A stretch of DNA of 64,000 bases from Granulosicoccus sp036478565 (GTDB lineage Bacteria; Pseudomonadota; Gammaproteobacteria; Granulosicoccales; Granulosicoccaceae), in the NCBI GenBank assembly GCA_965224525.1, contig OZ245050.1, positions 1,674,001-1,738,000 on the forward strand, written 5' to 3'. Below the pieces are notes generated by a model. The model ran no database searches. It worked only from the letters and a program-made list of their open reading frames with translations, and was not told the origin of the DNA. The position numbers and the translations under genes were made by a program. Of this stretch, positions 27,833 to 36,469 are shown piece by piece; positions within the stretch are counted from its first letter, which is position 1, and every line of letters starts with the position of its first letter.

Positions 27833-29038
27833 TTACACAATCAGGTGGTTGGGGCCGTAGGGAAAGCTGGTGATATTGTCGTTACCGTTTTCGGTTATAA
27901 CCAGAATGTCGTGTTCTCTATAACCACCTGCGCCTGCCAGGTGATCTGGGATTGTGATCATCGGTTCCATTGAAATTACCATGTTGGGCTGGAGAACTGT
28001 CTCGCAATCTTCGCGCAGTTCCAACCCGGCTTCGCGACCGTAGTAGTGGCACAGTACGCCAAAAGAGTGGCCGTAACCAAAGGATCGGTATTGCAACAGG
28101 TCATGTTCCTGATACACGGCGTTTAGCTCTTTGGCAATATCGCTGCATTTTACACCAGGTTGCAACAGTTCCTTGCCGCGATCATGCACTGCACAATTGA
28201 TTTCCCAAAGTCGAATGTTTTCGTCACTGGCTGTTTCGGCAAACAGGGTTCGTTCGAGCGCAACATAGTAGCCTGCCACCATTGGAAAGCAGTTGAGGCT
28301 GAGGATATCGCCACGTTTAATGCGCCGGCTGGTTACCGGGTTATGCGCACCATCAGTATTGATGCCCGATTGAAACCAGGTCCAGGTGTCCAGCAATTCA
28401 GCATGTGGCCAGGTGTTGGCAATTTTGCGTACCATGGCAGCTGTTGAATGCAGAGCGACTTCGTGCTCGGGAGTACCAACCGCCAGCGCTTCAACAACGG
28501 CTGCACCACCTTCATCGGCAATGGCGGCCATGGTGGTGATGTGTTTGATCTCTTCCGCCGACTTGATCATACGCAGGCTCATGGTGTGGCCGGCTATGTC
28601 GACAAGCTCGGTATCGGGCATGGCGGCTTCCAGCTCGGCCCGCAGATTCAGGTCGACTGCATCGAATTCAATGCCGAGGCGTTTTACTCCTTGGGTTAAT
28701 TGCAATACTGAGTACATCCAGTTGTCTTGTTGCCAATCGGTGAAGGTCACGTTGTCACCGAATGTGCGACGTGCTGGCTGACCTCCATCGATACCTGCAC
28801 TGATACTGGTGGTTTTGTCGTGATCGAGTACTACGCCATAGCGGCGGCCAAATTTGCAGTACAGGAAATCGGTCAAATAACAGATATTGTGATAGGAGGT
28901 GAAGAGGGCGGCATCAATAGATTGTGCCGCCATGACTTGCCGAACGGCATCTTGACGGTGCTGCATTTCAGCGGCGCTGAAAGTTGGCGTTGTGGGTTCG
29001 CCGTTGTTATTGTAGTCAACTTGGCGTGGCATTATCAT
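27833..29038 (-). CDS. Creatinase (creatine amidinohydrolase)
   Basis: A 401-residue M24/pita-bread-fold enzyme closely resembling Pseudomonas creatinase, which hydrolyses creatine to sarcosine and urea. The catalytic base is H232 (in DGAHNPVT), with E262 (ALERTLF) and E358 (SMEPM); these positions equal those of the P. putida enzyme as I recall it. Other landmarks are 'FTSYHNICYLTDFLYCKFGR', 'SIDGGQP'-like 'SAGIDGGQP' and 'YGHSFG'. Metal ligands of M24 peptidases are absent, as expected for creatinase. Start ATG 29038 gives MIMPRQ, like the MxMP start of known creatinases; a GTG at 29053 is also open. No sarcosine oxidase or urease is in the window. Confidence 0.93.
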   Translation of the reverse strand: MIMPRQVDYNNNGEPTTPTFSAAEMQHRQDAVRQVMAAQSIDAALFTSYHNICYLTDFLYCKFGRRYGVVLDHDKTTSISAGIDGGQPARRTFGDNVTFTDWQQDNWMYSVLQLTQGVKRLGIEFDAVDLNLRAELEAAMPDTELVDIAGHTMSLRMIKSAEEIKHITTMAAIADEGGAAVVEALAVGTPEHEVALHSTAAMVRKIANTWPHAELLDTWTWFQSGINTDGAHNPVTSRRIKRGDILSLNCFPMVAGYYVALERTLFAETASDENIRLWEINCAVHDRGKELLQPGVKCSDIAKELNAVYQEHDLLQYRSFGYGHSFGVLCHYYGREAGLELREDCETVLQPNMVISMEPMITIPDHLAGAGGYREHDILVITENGNDNITSFPYGPNHLIV

Positions 29039-29092
29039 TGAATATTCTGGCACTCCGGCTGTTGAACGCTAGCGTACTACAACGCTTCTTGA

Positions 29093-29428
29093 TTAGCAGT
29101 ATTTGTTAAACACCTTCATGTCGCAACAGGCAAGGACGGCTGGATTATTCTGGCAACAGTCACATAGTAAATAGTTAATTACTTTGCCGAGTTGTGTGTA
29201 ATTTGCCCGATAGATAATGTTTCTTGATAATCGCCTGGATTTTACCAAACGGGCTCTTTCAAGCGCTGCCAGGTGAAAGGATGCTTTGGATGGCGATGCA
29301 TTGACAGCCTCACCGATACCCCCAGCAGTATCTCCCTCATCCCCACTACTGATTAAATGGCGGATGATTCTTAACCTTGTTTTCTGTGACAACGCGCCCA
29401 TTGCATCGAGTATTTGACTTTCTTTCAT
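29093..29428 (-). CDS. ArsR-family transcriptional repressor
   Basis: A 111-residue winged-helix regulator: 'ALSQKTRLRIIRHLIS' (first helices), 'ASPSKASFHLAALERARLV' (recognition helix region) and 'YRANYTQLGKVINYLL' (dimerisation). The C-terminal tail is cysteine-rich (CDCCQ, ACCDM, KYC), suggesting arsenite- or thiophilic-metal sensing, although the classical site in the alpha-3 helix is not evident. It is divergent from a DUF6428 gene. An inverted repeat between them overlaps this ATG. No arsenate reductase or arsenite pump is adjacent. Confidence 0.85.
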   Translation of the reverse strand: MKESQILDAMGALSQKTRLRIIRHLISSGDEGDTAGGIGEAVNASPSKASFHLAALERARLVKSRRLSRNIIYRANYTQLGKVINYLLCDCCQNNPAVLACCDMKVFNKYC

Positions 29429-29457
29429 ATTTCAATGATATTAGTAATGTTGAAATA
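29428..29457. promoter_or_regulatory. Candidate ArsR operator
   Basis: An 8-bp perfect inverted repeat, TATTTCAA (29428-29435) and TTGAAATA (29450-29457), 14 bases apart, in the 45-bp divergent region. It touches the arsR ATG, so binding would repress arsR and probably the divergent gene. Confidence 0.55.
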
Positions 29458-29473
29458 AAAGAGTAGCATATTT

Positions 29474-30019
29474 ATGAACATGAAATTAAACACTGTTGGT
29501 GACTTTAGTCATTTCTTGTCTCGGCATTTAGACGCATCGTTGGTTTTTTCACTCGATGAAATACGTATATTGCCGGGATATCACGTAACAGAGATTAAGT
29601 ATGCCCGGATAGAATCTATTGACTGTGGCAGAGGGGCGGAAGAGTGGAACGAAGTCGTGGTTCAGCTACTTGATGGATTACGAACGTCAAAAGCCGGGTA
29701 TATGTCGGTTGTAAAATTCCTTGGAATTGTTACTGCTGCCAAACAGTCTCTTCTACCAGACGATACGGCACAGCTGTTCTTTGAATTTTCCACGGAAAAC
29801 GGACCAGTAATGAAATTAAGTGTTGACTCTGTGGAGGTTATAGGTGAACTGGTTTTGGTTGCACTCAGTGGGCCTGCGGCGGTGTGCAAACCGTTTCAAC
29901 TCAGTAAAGCCGGAGTGGAAACAGCGGTGGGAAAATGTTGTGAGAAAACATTGCCAACATCATCTATTGACGAAGCCAGCTGCAAAGCTGGCAGGACACT
30001 ATCCAGCTGTTGCGGATAG
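29474..30019 (+). CDS. DUF6428-family protein linked to ArsR
   Basis: A 181-residue protein that looks like the DUF6428 family, which often sits beside ArsR regulators. 'LSRHLDASLVFSLDEIRILPGYHVTEIKY' is typical of its start (here noted as LPGYHVTEIKYARIESIDCG), and 'EEWNEVVVQLLD' follows. Its C-terminal region ends with many cysteines (KCCEK, SCCG), a possible metal or metalloid site. Function unknown; a role in the ArsR-controlled response is inferred from position. Start ATG 29474, or 29480 two codons on. Confidence 0.7.
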   Translation: MNMKLNTVGDFSHFLSRHLDASLVFSLDEIRILPGYHVTEIKYARIESIDCGRGAEEWNEVVVQLLDGLRTSKAGYMSVVKFLGIVTAAKQSLLPDDTAQLFFEFSTENGPVMKLSVDSVEVIGELVLVALSGPAAVCKPFQLSKAGVETAVGKCCEKTLPTSSIDEASCKAGRTLSSCCG

Positions 30020-30062
30020 CAACAATGTAATGTGAAGGCTTTCAGACCATCTGTAAAAATAT

Positions 30063-31229
30063 TCAGCTGATGATACGCTCCTGCGAATAAAGACGTTGGG
30101 CAACCCACAGTAATATAATAGCTCCGCCAAGTGTACCTACAACCGATAGTGCAATATGCAGAGTCGGGATGGATTTACCCAGAACTGCGCTTTCCAGTAG
30201 CTGATATTGGCTTAACATTGGCAGTGCCATGGAAGCAACCGTGGCGCGCAAGGTAAAGAACTGCAGCAGGAAAAAGGGCGCCATCGGTATAACCATCAGT
30301 AGTCCAAGGTAGGTTTGTGCTTCTTTGACACTTCGTGTGAACGCCGCGATGGTCATCAGCAGTGCTGATATGAATGGTAGTAGTGGGCTTGCCAGGAGAA
30401 ATGCTCGAGATATAGTCGGGCCATCAAAGCGAACCTGACCACGCATTAGTTCGACCGGAAAAAGGCGAAACAGTAGATAGATACTGACGACAGTCAGCAA
30501 TGCCGAGAGGCTGACAAAACACAGGGTGGCTACGAACTTGCCAAGTACCACATCCCGACGTGAAAGCGGCAGGCTGAGTAGTGGCTCCAGCGAGAATCGC
30601 TCACGTTCACCAGCGGTGGTATCAATGGCGAGGTAAAAACCGCCCATGATCATTGACATGATGTAGAGGAATGGCAGTAATGAGGCGAGCAACTGACCAT
30701 TGGCTCCATCTACCGAGACATCATTTTCGACCACGTCAAGACTATTGAAGATAGCCGGGTCGATACCGCGATGTTGCATGCGCAGACTGTCGAGTGTTCG
30801 CTTGTAAACATCGAGTAGTGTGCTGATTCGCCTGGCGGCCTTGGCTGAGTCCTTATTGGCATCGTTAACATGCAAAGTCAGCGGTGCGGCGCGCCCTTCG
30901 CGAAGTGCTATCGAGTAGTCCTCATCGATTTCCAGAACAATCAGCTCATCGCCGCTGTGCACGGACAGCTCAATGTTCACAGGTGCATCGATGACATCGA
31001 TGTTGTTTTGGTATAAAAATTTGACCAGATTCGGTGCACGTTCAGAATGGGCAATGGCCAGCTCCGATACTTGATCGAAATCTATGGAAAACTGCTTGAA
31101 ACTGGCGATGAGAGAACCGCCGAGCAATAAAGGCACCAATACCGGACCAAATAACAATGCGTAAAAAAGAGTTTGCCGATCACGGAAATTGTCGACAATT
31201 TCCTTGACGGTTACAATGAGAAACTTCAT
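30063..31229 (-). CDS. ABC-2 type transporter permease (NatB-like)
   Basis: A 388-residue ABC-2 membrane subunit. There is one span near the N terminus ('LFYALLFGPVLVPLLLGG'), a large extracytoplasmic region (about 40-185) and five C-terminal spans, as in NatB/YhaP proteins. 'TAGERERFSLEPLLSLPLSR' is the family's conserved cytoplasmic loop. Start ATG 31229 overlaps the preceding gene's stop (ATGA). The frame extends upstream through a run of eight G/C bases, but that part lies within the ATPase gene. It exports sodium, drugs or lipids in known cases; the substrate here is unknown. Confidence 0.88.
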   Translation of the reverse strand: MKFLIVTVKEIVDNFRDRQTLFYALLFGPVLVPLLLGGSLIASFKQFSIDFDQVSELAIAHSERAPNLVKFLYQNNIDVIDAPVNIELSVHSGDELIVLEIDEDYSIALREGRAAPLTLHVNDANKDSAKAARRISTLLDVYKRTLDSLRMQHRGIDPAIFNSLDVVENDVSVDGANGQLLASLLPFLYIMSMIMGGFYLAIDTTAGERERFSLEPLLSLPLSRRDVVLGKFVATLCFVSLSALLTVVSIYLLFRLFPVELMRGQVRFDGPTISRAFLLASPLLPFISALLMTIAAFTRSVKEAQTYLGLLMVIPMAPFFLLQFFTLRATVASMALPMLSQYQLLESAVLGKSIPTLHIALSVVGTLGGAIILLWVAQRLYSQERIIS

Positions 31230-32011
31230 TGAGTACCATTCGTTGAAGCGATGGGGGGGGGGCATGGCTCCAGCCCGATAGCGCGTACAAACGCATCTTC
31301 CAGGTCGGTCTCGCCGGTCTTGGTCAGTATTCCTTCAAGGCTGTCCGCCATGACAATCTGACCTTCGGAAATAATAGCGATGTGGTCACACAGGGCAGAG
31401 ACCTCTTGCATGATATGGCTAGAAAACAGAATACAATGTCCGGCATTAGCCAGATCCCGTATGATTTCTCTTAAACCCCGGGTGGCCATTACGTCCAGAC
31501 CGTTGGTCGGTTCGTCCAGCATCAAGGTTTGCGGTCGGTGTACCAGTGCGCGAGCCAGCGCAACTTTGGTTTTCTGGCCCTGGGAAAAACCTGTGGCGCG
31601 TCGATCTGCGAAATCGTGCATGCCGAGTTGTTCGATCAGTTCTCCAACGCGCTGTTTTGCGTCATTCGCTGATAAGCCGCATAGCCTGGCGTAGTAACGT
31701 ATGTTCTCGCGTGCGGTCAACCTTGGATAGATACCGGCATTGTGTGGCATGAAGCCGAGCTGTTGGCGAACGCCAAGTACATCGCCGACGATATCGTGTC
31801 CGTCGATTGATGCGCTACCCGAGTCCGGACGAATCAGCGTTGCGAGCATACGCAGGCTGGTGGATTTACCTGCACCATTTGGCCCGAGTAATCCGGTAAT
31901 GCGCCCGTCAGCGGCTGTAAAGCTGACAGAACTCACAGCCAGGACGGGCTCTTCTCCACGTTTTGCGCCTTCGCGTTGAAAACCTTTTTGCAGGTCATAG
32001 GCGTTGATCAT
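31226..32011 (-). CDS. ABC transporter ATPase (NatA-like)
   Basis: A 261-residue ABC ATPase: Walker A 'GLLGPNGAGKST', signature 'GFSQGQKTKVALARAL', Walker B 'TLMLDEPTNGLDVMATRGL' and switch 'HCILFSSHIM'. The signature has the SQG form usual in NatA-type exporters. ATG 32011 overlaps the upstream gene's stop and its own stop overlaps the permease start, so the three genes form one tightly coupled operon. Confidence 0.92.
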   Translation of the reverse strand: MINAYDLQKGFQREGAKRGEEPVLAVSSVSFTAADGRITGLLGPNGAGKSTSLRMLATLIRPDSGSASIDGHDIVGDVLGVRQQLGFMPHNAGIYPRLTARENIRYYARLCGLSANDAKQRVGELIEQLGMHDFADRRATGFSQGQKTKVALARALVHRPQTLMLDEPTNGLDVMATRGLREIIRDLANAGHCILFSSHIMQEVSALCDHIAIISEGQIVMADSLEGILTKTGETDLEDAFVRAIGLEPCPPPIASTNGTQ

Positions 32012-33501
32012 GGCAGCGGTCCATTGGCATCAACAAAAAAAGGCGATACGCCCAGACGCTCAAGGCATTTCAGCGACAGAGCTGCCGGGTCAGCATTGGC
32101 TATGAACTTAGCCATTAGAGCTGGCATACAGCCGTAGGGCGCCTGCATGTGACCTCGGTCGGGGTTGATGATATGGCGCGCATTGGCAAGCGACTTGACC
32201 GCAGCGTTGCCATAATCCGGTGGTGTAATCGGATCATTCGCTCCAGAGAGAATTAAGGTGGGTGTACTCGAGACCAGCGGGTCATGGAAGTCGGCATCGA
32301 GTTTTCCGACCGGCCATACCGAGCAACTGGCCTTAAGTGCGTCGAGCAAATCGCCACCGAGGTAGGTGTTTTCGGACTTTTCCGGATCCGTTCTCCAGTC
32401 GATGAACGGTACATCTTCGGTGCACACTACCGTGTGATGCATGCCGGTGGCCAGAGAGCGGTCCAGTGAACTGGCCTGCAGGTCGGCCTGACGGGCCAGC
32501 GGTGCAAAATTATCGTTGGAAATTGCCTCGTGCAACATGGACGGCAGCAGGGCAGCAGTTTGTGAACTGTAAGACATCAAACGTAACGTCAGGGCTAAAT
32601 GTTGATCGCTGAAAGCAACGGTGCGCAATTGACCTGTACCGATGTCCTCATAGGTCACTTCGTGCGGTCTGTTTTTCAGTGTGGCCAAAAGCTCTGCAGT
32701 CTTGCTGGCGATATCCGGAAAACGTTGCTGACAGTCTGCCGATGCAGCGCAGCGTATGAATATGTTGTCCAACGCGCGTTGCGCAAGCGGCGCGATTTCC
32801 GGACCCAGTACCGCACTCGGCGGGACCACTGCGTCAAGAATCAATGTGCGCACGGCCTTCGGATAGCGGCGCAAATAGTGTTGCGCTACTCGCGTACCGT
32901 ATGAAACGCCGTAAATATTCCACGCCGGGATGCCCAGCTGCAGTCGAACCGATTCCAGGTCCTGTATCGCGATGCTGGTAGTAAACAGCCTGACATCCAT
33001 GTCAAAGCCCTTCAGGCAATCGCTTGTGGCGTCTGCCAGCTCTTCGGCATTCAGGTCCAGCTGTAAGGTCATTGATTCATTCGAGACCGGGCAGTCGAGT
33101 GGCGATGAGCCTCCGGTTCCGCGTTGGTCGATCAAAATGACATCGTGATCGCGTGCAATATGGCGGAACGCAAAAGAAACTGAAGGCCAGGACTCGATAG
33201 CCGATTGGCCAGGTCCACCCGCCAGTAATGTAAAGGCGTCGCCGGTAGCTGCACTTGTGGCTGGAATGCGTGCAACAGCCAGATCCAGCTTGCCTGCATC
33301 CGGGTTACCCGGGTCCATTGGCACCTGCAGCGTCGTGCATTCGGCTGCCTGGGTCGCAGCACCATTACCAATGATGCATCTCTTGAAAACAGGCGCTGAT
33401 GGGTTCTCGTTGTTAATAGCCGAGTTGCTGGCAGCCTCTGTGTATAGGGTTGTGGCAGCCAGGCAAAAACCAACCAGCAGAAGGGAAGCAGAAGTATTCA
33501 A
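32008..33501 (-). CDS. Secreted S33-family alpha/beta hydrolase (TAP-like)
   Basis: A 497-residue exported hydrolase of the proline iminopeptidase/tripeptidyl aminopeptidase type. A signal peptide covers about residues 1-24. 'LLAGGPGQSAIESWPS' is the oxyanion region, 'VILIDQRGTGGSSPLDC' the strand before it, 'IYGVSYGTRVAQHYL' holds the nucleophilic Ser, 'LILSGANDPITPP' the Asp and 'DRGHMQAPYGC' the His. It starts at 33501, and its TGA overlaps the ATPase ATG. Coupling with an ABC exporter suggests that one handles the other's peptide or lipid substrate (inference). Confidence 0.88.
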   Translation of the reverse strand: MNTSASLLLVGFCLAATTLYTEAASNSAINNENPSAPVFKRCIIGNGAATQAAECTTLQVPMDPGNPDAGKLDLAVARIPATSAATGDAFTLLAGGPGQSAIESWPSVSFAFRHIARDHDVILIDQRGTGGSSPLDCPVSNESMTLQLDLNAEELADATSDCLKGFDMDVRLFTTSIAIQDLESVRLQLGIPAWNIYGVSYGTRVAQHYLRRYPKAVRTLILDAVVPPSAVLGPEIAPLAQRALDNIFIRCAASADCQQRFPDIASKTAELLATLKNRPHEVTYEDIGTGQLRTVAFSDQHLALTLRLMSYSSQTAALLPSMLHEAISNDNFAPLARQADLQASSLDRSLATGMHHTVVCTEDVPFIDWRTDPEKSENTYLGGDLLDALKASCSVWPVGKLDADFHDPLVSSTPTLILSGANDPITPPDYGNAAVKSLANARHIINPDRGHMQAPYGCMPALMAKFIANADPAALSLKCLERLGVSPFFVDANGPLP

Positions 33502-33625
33502 GCGTCAGTTTGGTCAGTGGTTTTTTGGGTATTCACAAGCTAGCTGCAAGAGGTGTAGCAAGCGTTGCGCCAGAGCCTCTTTTTTTATAGCTACACTACC
33601 GTGGAAAGAGGCTGCGATACCGGAG

Positions 33626-34792
33626 TCAGAGCTCCTCAAGAACCTCTTCGAGCTGACGGCGGGCATTACCAACCCAGTTGTCCCTTTCAATGCGGCCCGG
33701 AAAAATCTGTAAGGCATCGGCGATGGATTCAATGTCATGCCGTTTCAGATCGGCCAATTGCGAATAGCTGGTAATACCCAGCTGATTCAGCGCCTTTTCT
33801 GTAACCGGGCCAATCCCGAAAATCTGTTTCAGGTCGTCTCGTCGATCCACAGGTTCAAAGAGCAGTTCTTCATCAGACTCTGGTTCAGCGGAATGAGAGT
33901 TGTCGTTTTTGTCTGTCTGTTCGATTTCCCGGTCCTGCCAACGCCTGCCTTGATCTGCGTTGTCTTCGAACTGACCTTCAACGTCGCTGACAATTTCGGC
34001 ATGCAGTTCGTCGTTGATCTCGATGACCTTGTCAAACGGATCGTCCTCGTCTTCGTCTGCGCTATCGGCCGCAACATTTTTGACGGCGCTTTCGATAGTA
34101 CTGGCTATCGCAGAAGACGTTTTCATGGGTGCCGATGCCCAACTGCTACCAGCGGCAGAGGGTGATGCATTCGGCATGTCATGTACATCAGTTAGCATCA
34201 CTTCGGTGGTGGCTGATGCCCCTGCTTCAGGTAATTCAATGCCGGAGTCGCCTGCATCAGGTGACTCGAGTGGCAAAGCGCCTTGCTTGTCTGCCGAAGA
34301 ATTAGTTGCAGTGTCATTACTGGTTCCGCTCGCAGTCTGGACAGGTGAACGCTTGTCACCGCCATTGGCATCTGTCCCGGCCTGATCATTCTGCCCGTTG
34401 AGTTCACGCTCGCTGGCTGTCCGCAGCCGTTGATTCAACACATTGTTTTCGGTCGTAATATCGCGCAGCTGTGCTTCATGCCTTTGCATCATCTGGCGTA
34501 CCAGTAGTTGACTTTTTTCCAAATTCTGGCTGAGCATTGGCAGCTGCCGGTTTTCGGCCCGCAACACGTCCAGTTCTGCTTGCGAACGCTGTTTCATTTC
34601 CTCGAAGTCGTCTGTCAGCATGGCCACTTCAGCTTTTGCATGGTCAAGCTGTTGGGATTGATGAGACAGCTTGTGTTGCAATCGTTCGTACTGACCGTTG
34701 CTGCGTCTGCGTTGCATTAGCCAGCCGATTGCACTTCCAGCAATCAGCGCAAGTGCAATAGAGAAAAGCATCTGAAGCACAAGATAGATCAC
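33626..34792 (-). CDS. Membrane-anchored coiled-coil protein with helix-hairpin-helix domain
   Basis: A 388-residue protein: one N-terminal membrane span (about 3-25), a coiled coil (about 34-130, rich in Gln, Leu, Arg and Glu), a long acidic, low-complexity middle (Ser, Ala, Asp; 130-310) and a C-terminal helix-hairpin-helix domain 'LKQIFGIGPVTEKALNQLGI' near 318-337. The domain resembles the 'GIGPxxxxxLxxxGIxxxxxLA' modules found in bacterial envelope and ribosome-associated proteins. Start GTG 34792 follows GGGAGGGG at eight bases, a strong site. Function unknown. Confidence 0.7.
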   Translation of the reverse strand: MIYLVLQMLFSIALALIAGSAIGWLMQRRRSNGQYERLQHKLSHQSQQLDHAKAEVAMLTDDFEEMKQRSQAELDVLRAENRQLPMLSQNLEKSQLLVRQMMQRHEAQLRDITTENNVLNQRLRTASERELNGQNDQAGTDANGGDKRSPVQTASGTSNDTATNSSADKQGALPLESPDAGDSGIELPEAGASATTEVMLTDVHDMPNASPSAAGSSWASAPMKTSSAIASTIESAVKNVAADSADEDEDDPFDKVIEINDELHAEIVSDVEGQFEDNADQGRRWQDREIEQTDKNDNSHSAEPESDEELLFEPVDRRDDLKQIFGIGPVTEKALNQLGITSYSQLADLKRHDIESIADALQIFPGRIERDNWVGNARRQLEEVLEEL

Positions 34793-34819
34793 GACAGCCC
34801 CTCCCGGGTTGCTCGACGG

Positions 34820-35527
34820 TCAATTAACATAGCTAATCTCGATACGGCGGTTGCTGGTCCGACCAGGCTCAGTAGAATTATCAGCAATGGGTTGAGTAGC
34901 GCCATATCCCTGTGCAATAACTCGCCCTTGGTCGACACCACGTGCCACCAGGTAACTTTTGACCGCCGCTGCGCGCTCCCGGCTCAGGCGCAGATTGACA
35001 ACTGAGCGGCCGGTGTTGTCGGTATGACCAGCCACCCGTATGCGGTGATCCGGAGAGCTGCTCAGTAATTGCACCAGGCTTTGCAAAGCGCCGTCGCTGC
35101 CTTCAGCGAATTGTGCGCTACCCGGTTCGAAGGCGACCGCAGCCACATTGATGTTGTTAAGCTCACTGATAAAGGAATCAACTCTGGCTGCCGTGTCGGC
35201 CACCGGGTCGAAAACCGACAAACCGTCCCTGACAACCCGCACGCCATCAATGGTGGCCAGCTGGTGTACAAAGGCATTTCGGTCCAGAGTGTCCGGGATA
35301 ATACCGGTAACAGTGATATCGCGGCCATCAGCCGTGATTTTCAAATTGGACATGTCTGCGCCGCTGGCGGCCTGACGGGCTGAGAGCTCAAGCGCATTCG
35401 GGATACTGTCAAGCAACCGGGCAGATACGATGACCAACGCCAGGCTCGCGGTTCCAGCGATAATCCACGGCCAGATACCGGGCTTCTCAGGCTCGTCAAG
35501 CTCAAGTTTCAGGGCAAGTTCTCGCAT
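34820..35527 (-). CDS. BON and OmpA-domain envelope protein
   Basis: A 235-residue protein with a single membrane span near residues 18-38, a BON-like domain (about 58-107, 'ITADGRDITVTGIIPDTLDR') and a C-terminal OmpA peptidoglycan-binding domain (about 125-235). The latter shows 'AGHTDNTGRSVVNLRLSRER' and 'GYGATQPIADNS', with the Asp and Arg that hold diaminopimelate. It probably ties the inner membrane to peptidoglycan. It lies 27 bp upstream of the coiled-coil gene, so both are likely co-transcribed. Confidence 0.85.
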   Translation of the reverse strand: MRELALKLELDEPEKPGIWPWIIAGTASLALVIVSARLLDSIPNALELSARQAASGADMSNLKITADGRDITVTGIIPDTLDRNAFVHQLATIDGVRVVRDGLSVFDPVADTAARVDSFISELNNINVAAVAFEPGSAQFAEGSDGALQSLVQLLSSSPDHRIRVAGHTDNTGRSVVNLRLSRERAAAVKSYLVARGVDQGRVIAQGYGATQPIADNSTEPGRTSNRRIEISYVN

Positions 35528-35631
35528 CCATTGGATAGTAACACCAAGAACACGTTCAAAGAATTGAATGCCAGGTTAATGGCACTGGCTCAGCCTTTTA
35601 ATTGGTCAACTGATCCTACGGCGGATCCCTA

Positions 35632-36315
35632 CTACTGCGGGTGATTTGGCCGTACGAGCTGCCTGGCGCTGTCAATCCACTCCAGTGTCTTGCCGGATGC
35701 ATCATTATTCATGGTTTGATCGATCTCGGCGGCATCCACAGCCGACAGATTGGCCAGTTGCTCAAGGCGGTGTATGCCGGCCTCGTTCAAGCGTTGCTCG
35801 GAGGCCAGATCGATGCCTAGAATGGCCTGCAGGTCGTCTGCACCAATGGGGCTCACTGGTGGTGGTATCGCAGCAGGTATTGTAGCGGCGGCTGCCAGTA
35901 GGTTTTCGGCGTGTATTAGACGTGTACTTGCATGGCGCGCGATAGCTGTCACGGTGCGGCTGTGCTCGTTGGCATTCATGACGGACATTTTTAGCCTGGC
36001 TTGCTCTACGAAGTGATGCTGTTTTTGCGATTTTATCGTGTCGGCCAACTGGTCAATCTGTACATTGGCCTTGGCCAGTCGCTGAAGTGCCAGCGTCAGA
36101 ACACGACCTTTGCGCGGAGACTGGTCAAGCTGTACCGCAGACAGTGCCACATCAGCCCGGGCTTCCAGAAGCTCGAGACTTTGCTGGTTCATCGCATGTT
36201 CTAGCTGGCGTTGTTCTCGACGGGAACGATGAGAACCGGCAAGATATCCGAGCAGTAGACCGGTGACCGCTCCCAGACACATCAATACAACGGGCGGTAT
36301 TGAATTCAAATCCAT
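35632..36315 (-). CDS. Membrane protein with C-terminal helix-hairpin-helix module
   Basis: A 227-residue protein from ATG 36315 (the frame is open to 36357). It has one membrane span at about residues 8-27, a basic/Gln-rich helical region and a C-terminal hairpin module 'LQAILGIDLASEQRLNEAGI', similar in design to the module at the end of the 33626 gene. The layout (span, coiled coil, hairpin) repeats that of the third gene in this row and suggests a duplicated pair on either side of the OmpA-domain protein. Function unknown. Confidence 0.65.
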   Translation of the reverse strand: MDLNSIPPVVLMCLGAVTGLLLGYLAGSHRSRREQRQLEHAMNQQSLELLEARADVALSAVQLDQSPRKGRVLTLALQRLAKANVQIDQLADTIKSQKQHHFVEQARLKMSVMNANEHSRTVTAIARHASTRLIHAENLLAAAATIPAAIPPPVSPIGADDLQAILGIDLASEQRLNEAGIHRLEQLANLSAVDAAEIDQTMNNDASGKTLEWIDSARQLVRPNHPQ

Positions 36316-36469
36316 GATATTGGGCAATTCCCTGAACAGGTCGCTATGGTGCCACATGGTTAAACAAATTCCACCTGTTACAAAATCACTAGTGCATAGA
36401 GCAAAGAAAATATAATGCTATTGAAACCACATCACGGGACTGACGGTCATCAAAATCGACGGTTGCGAC

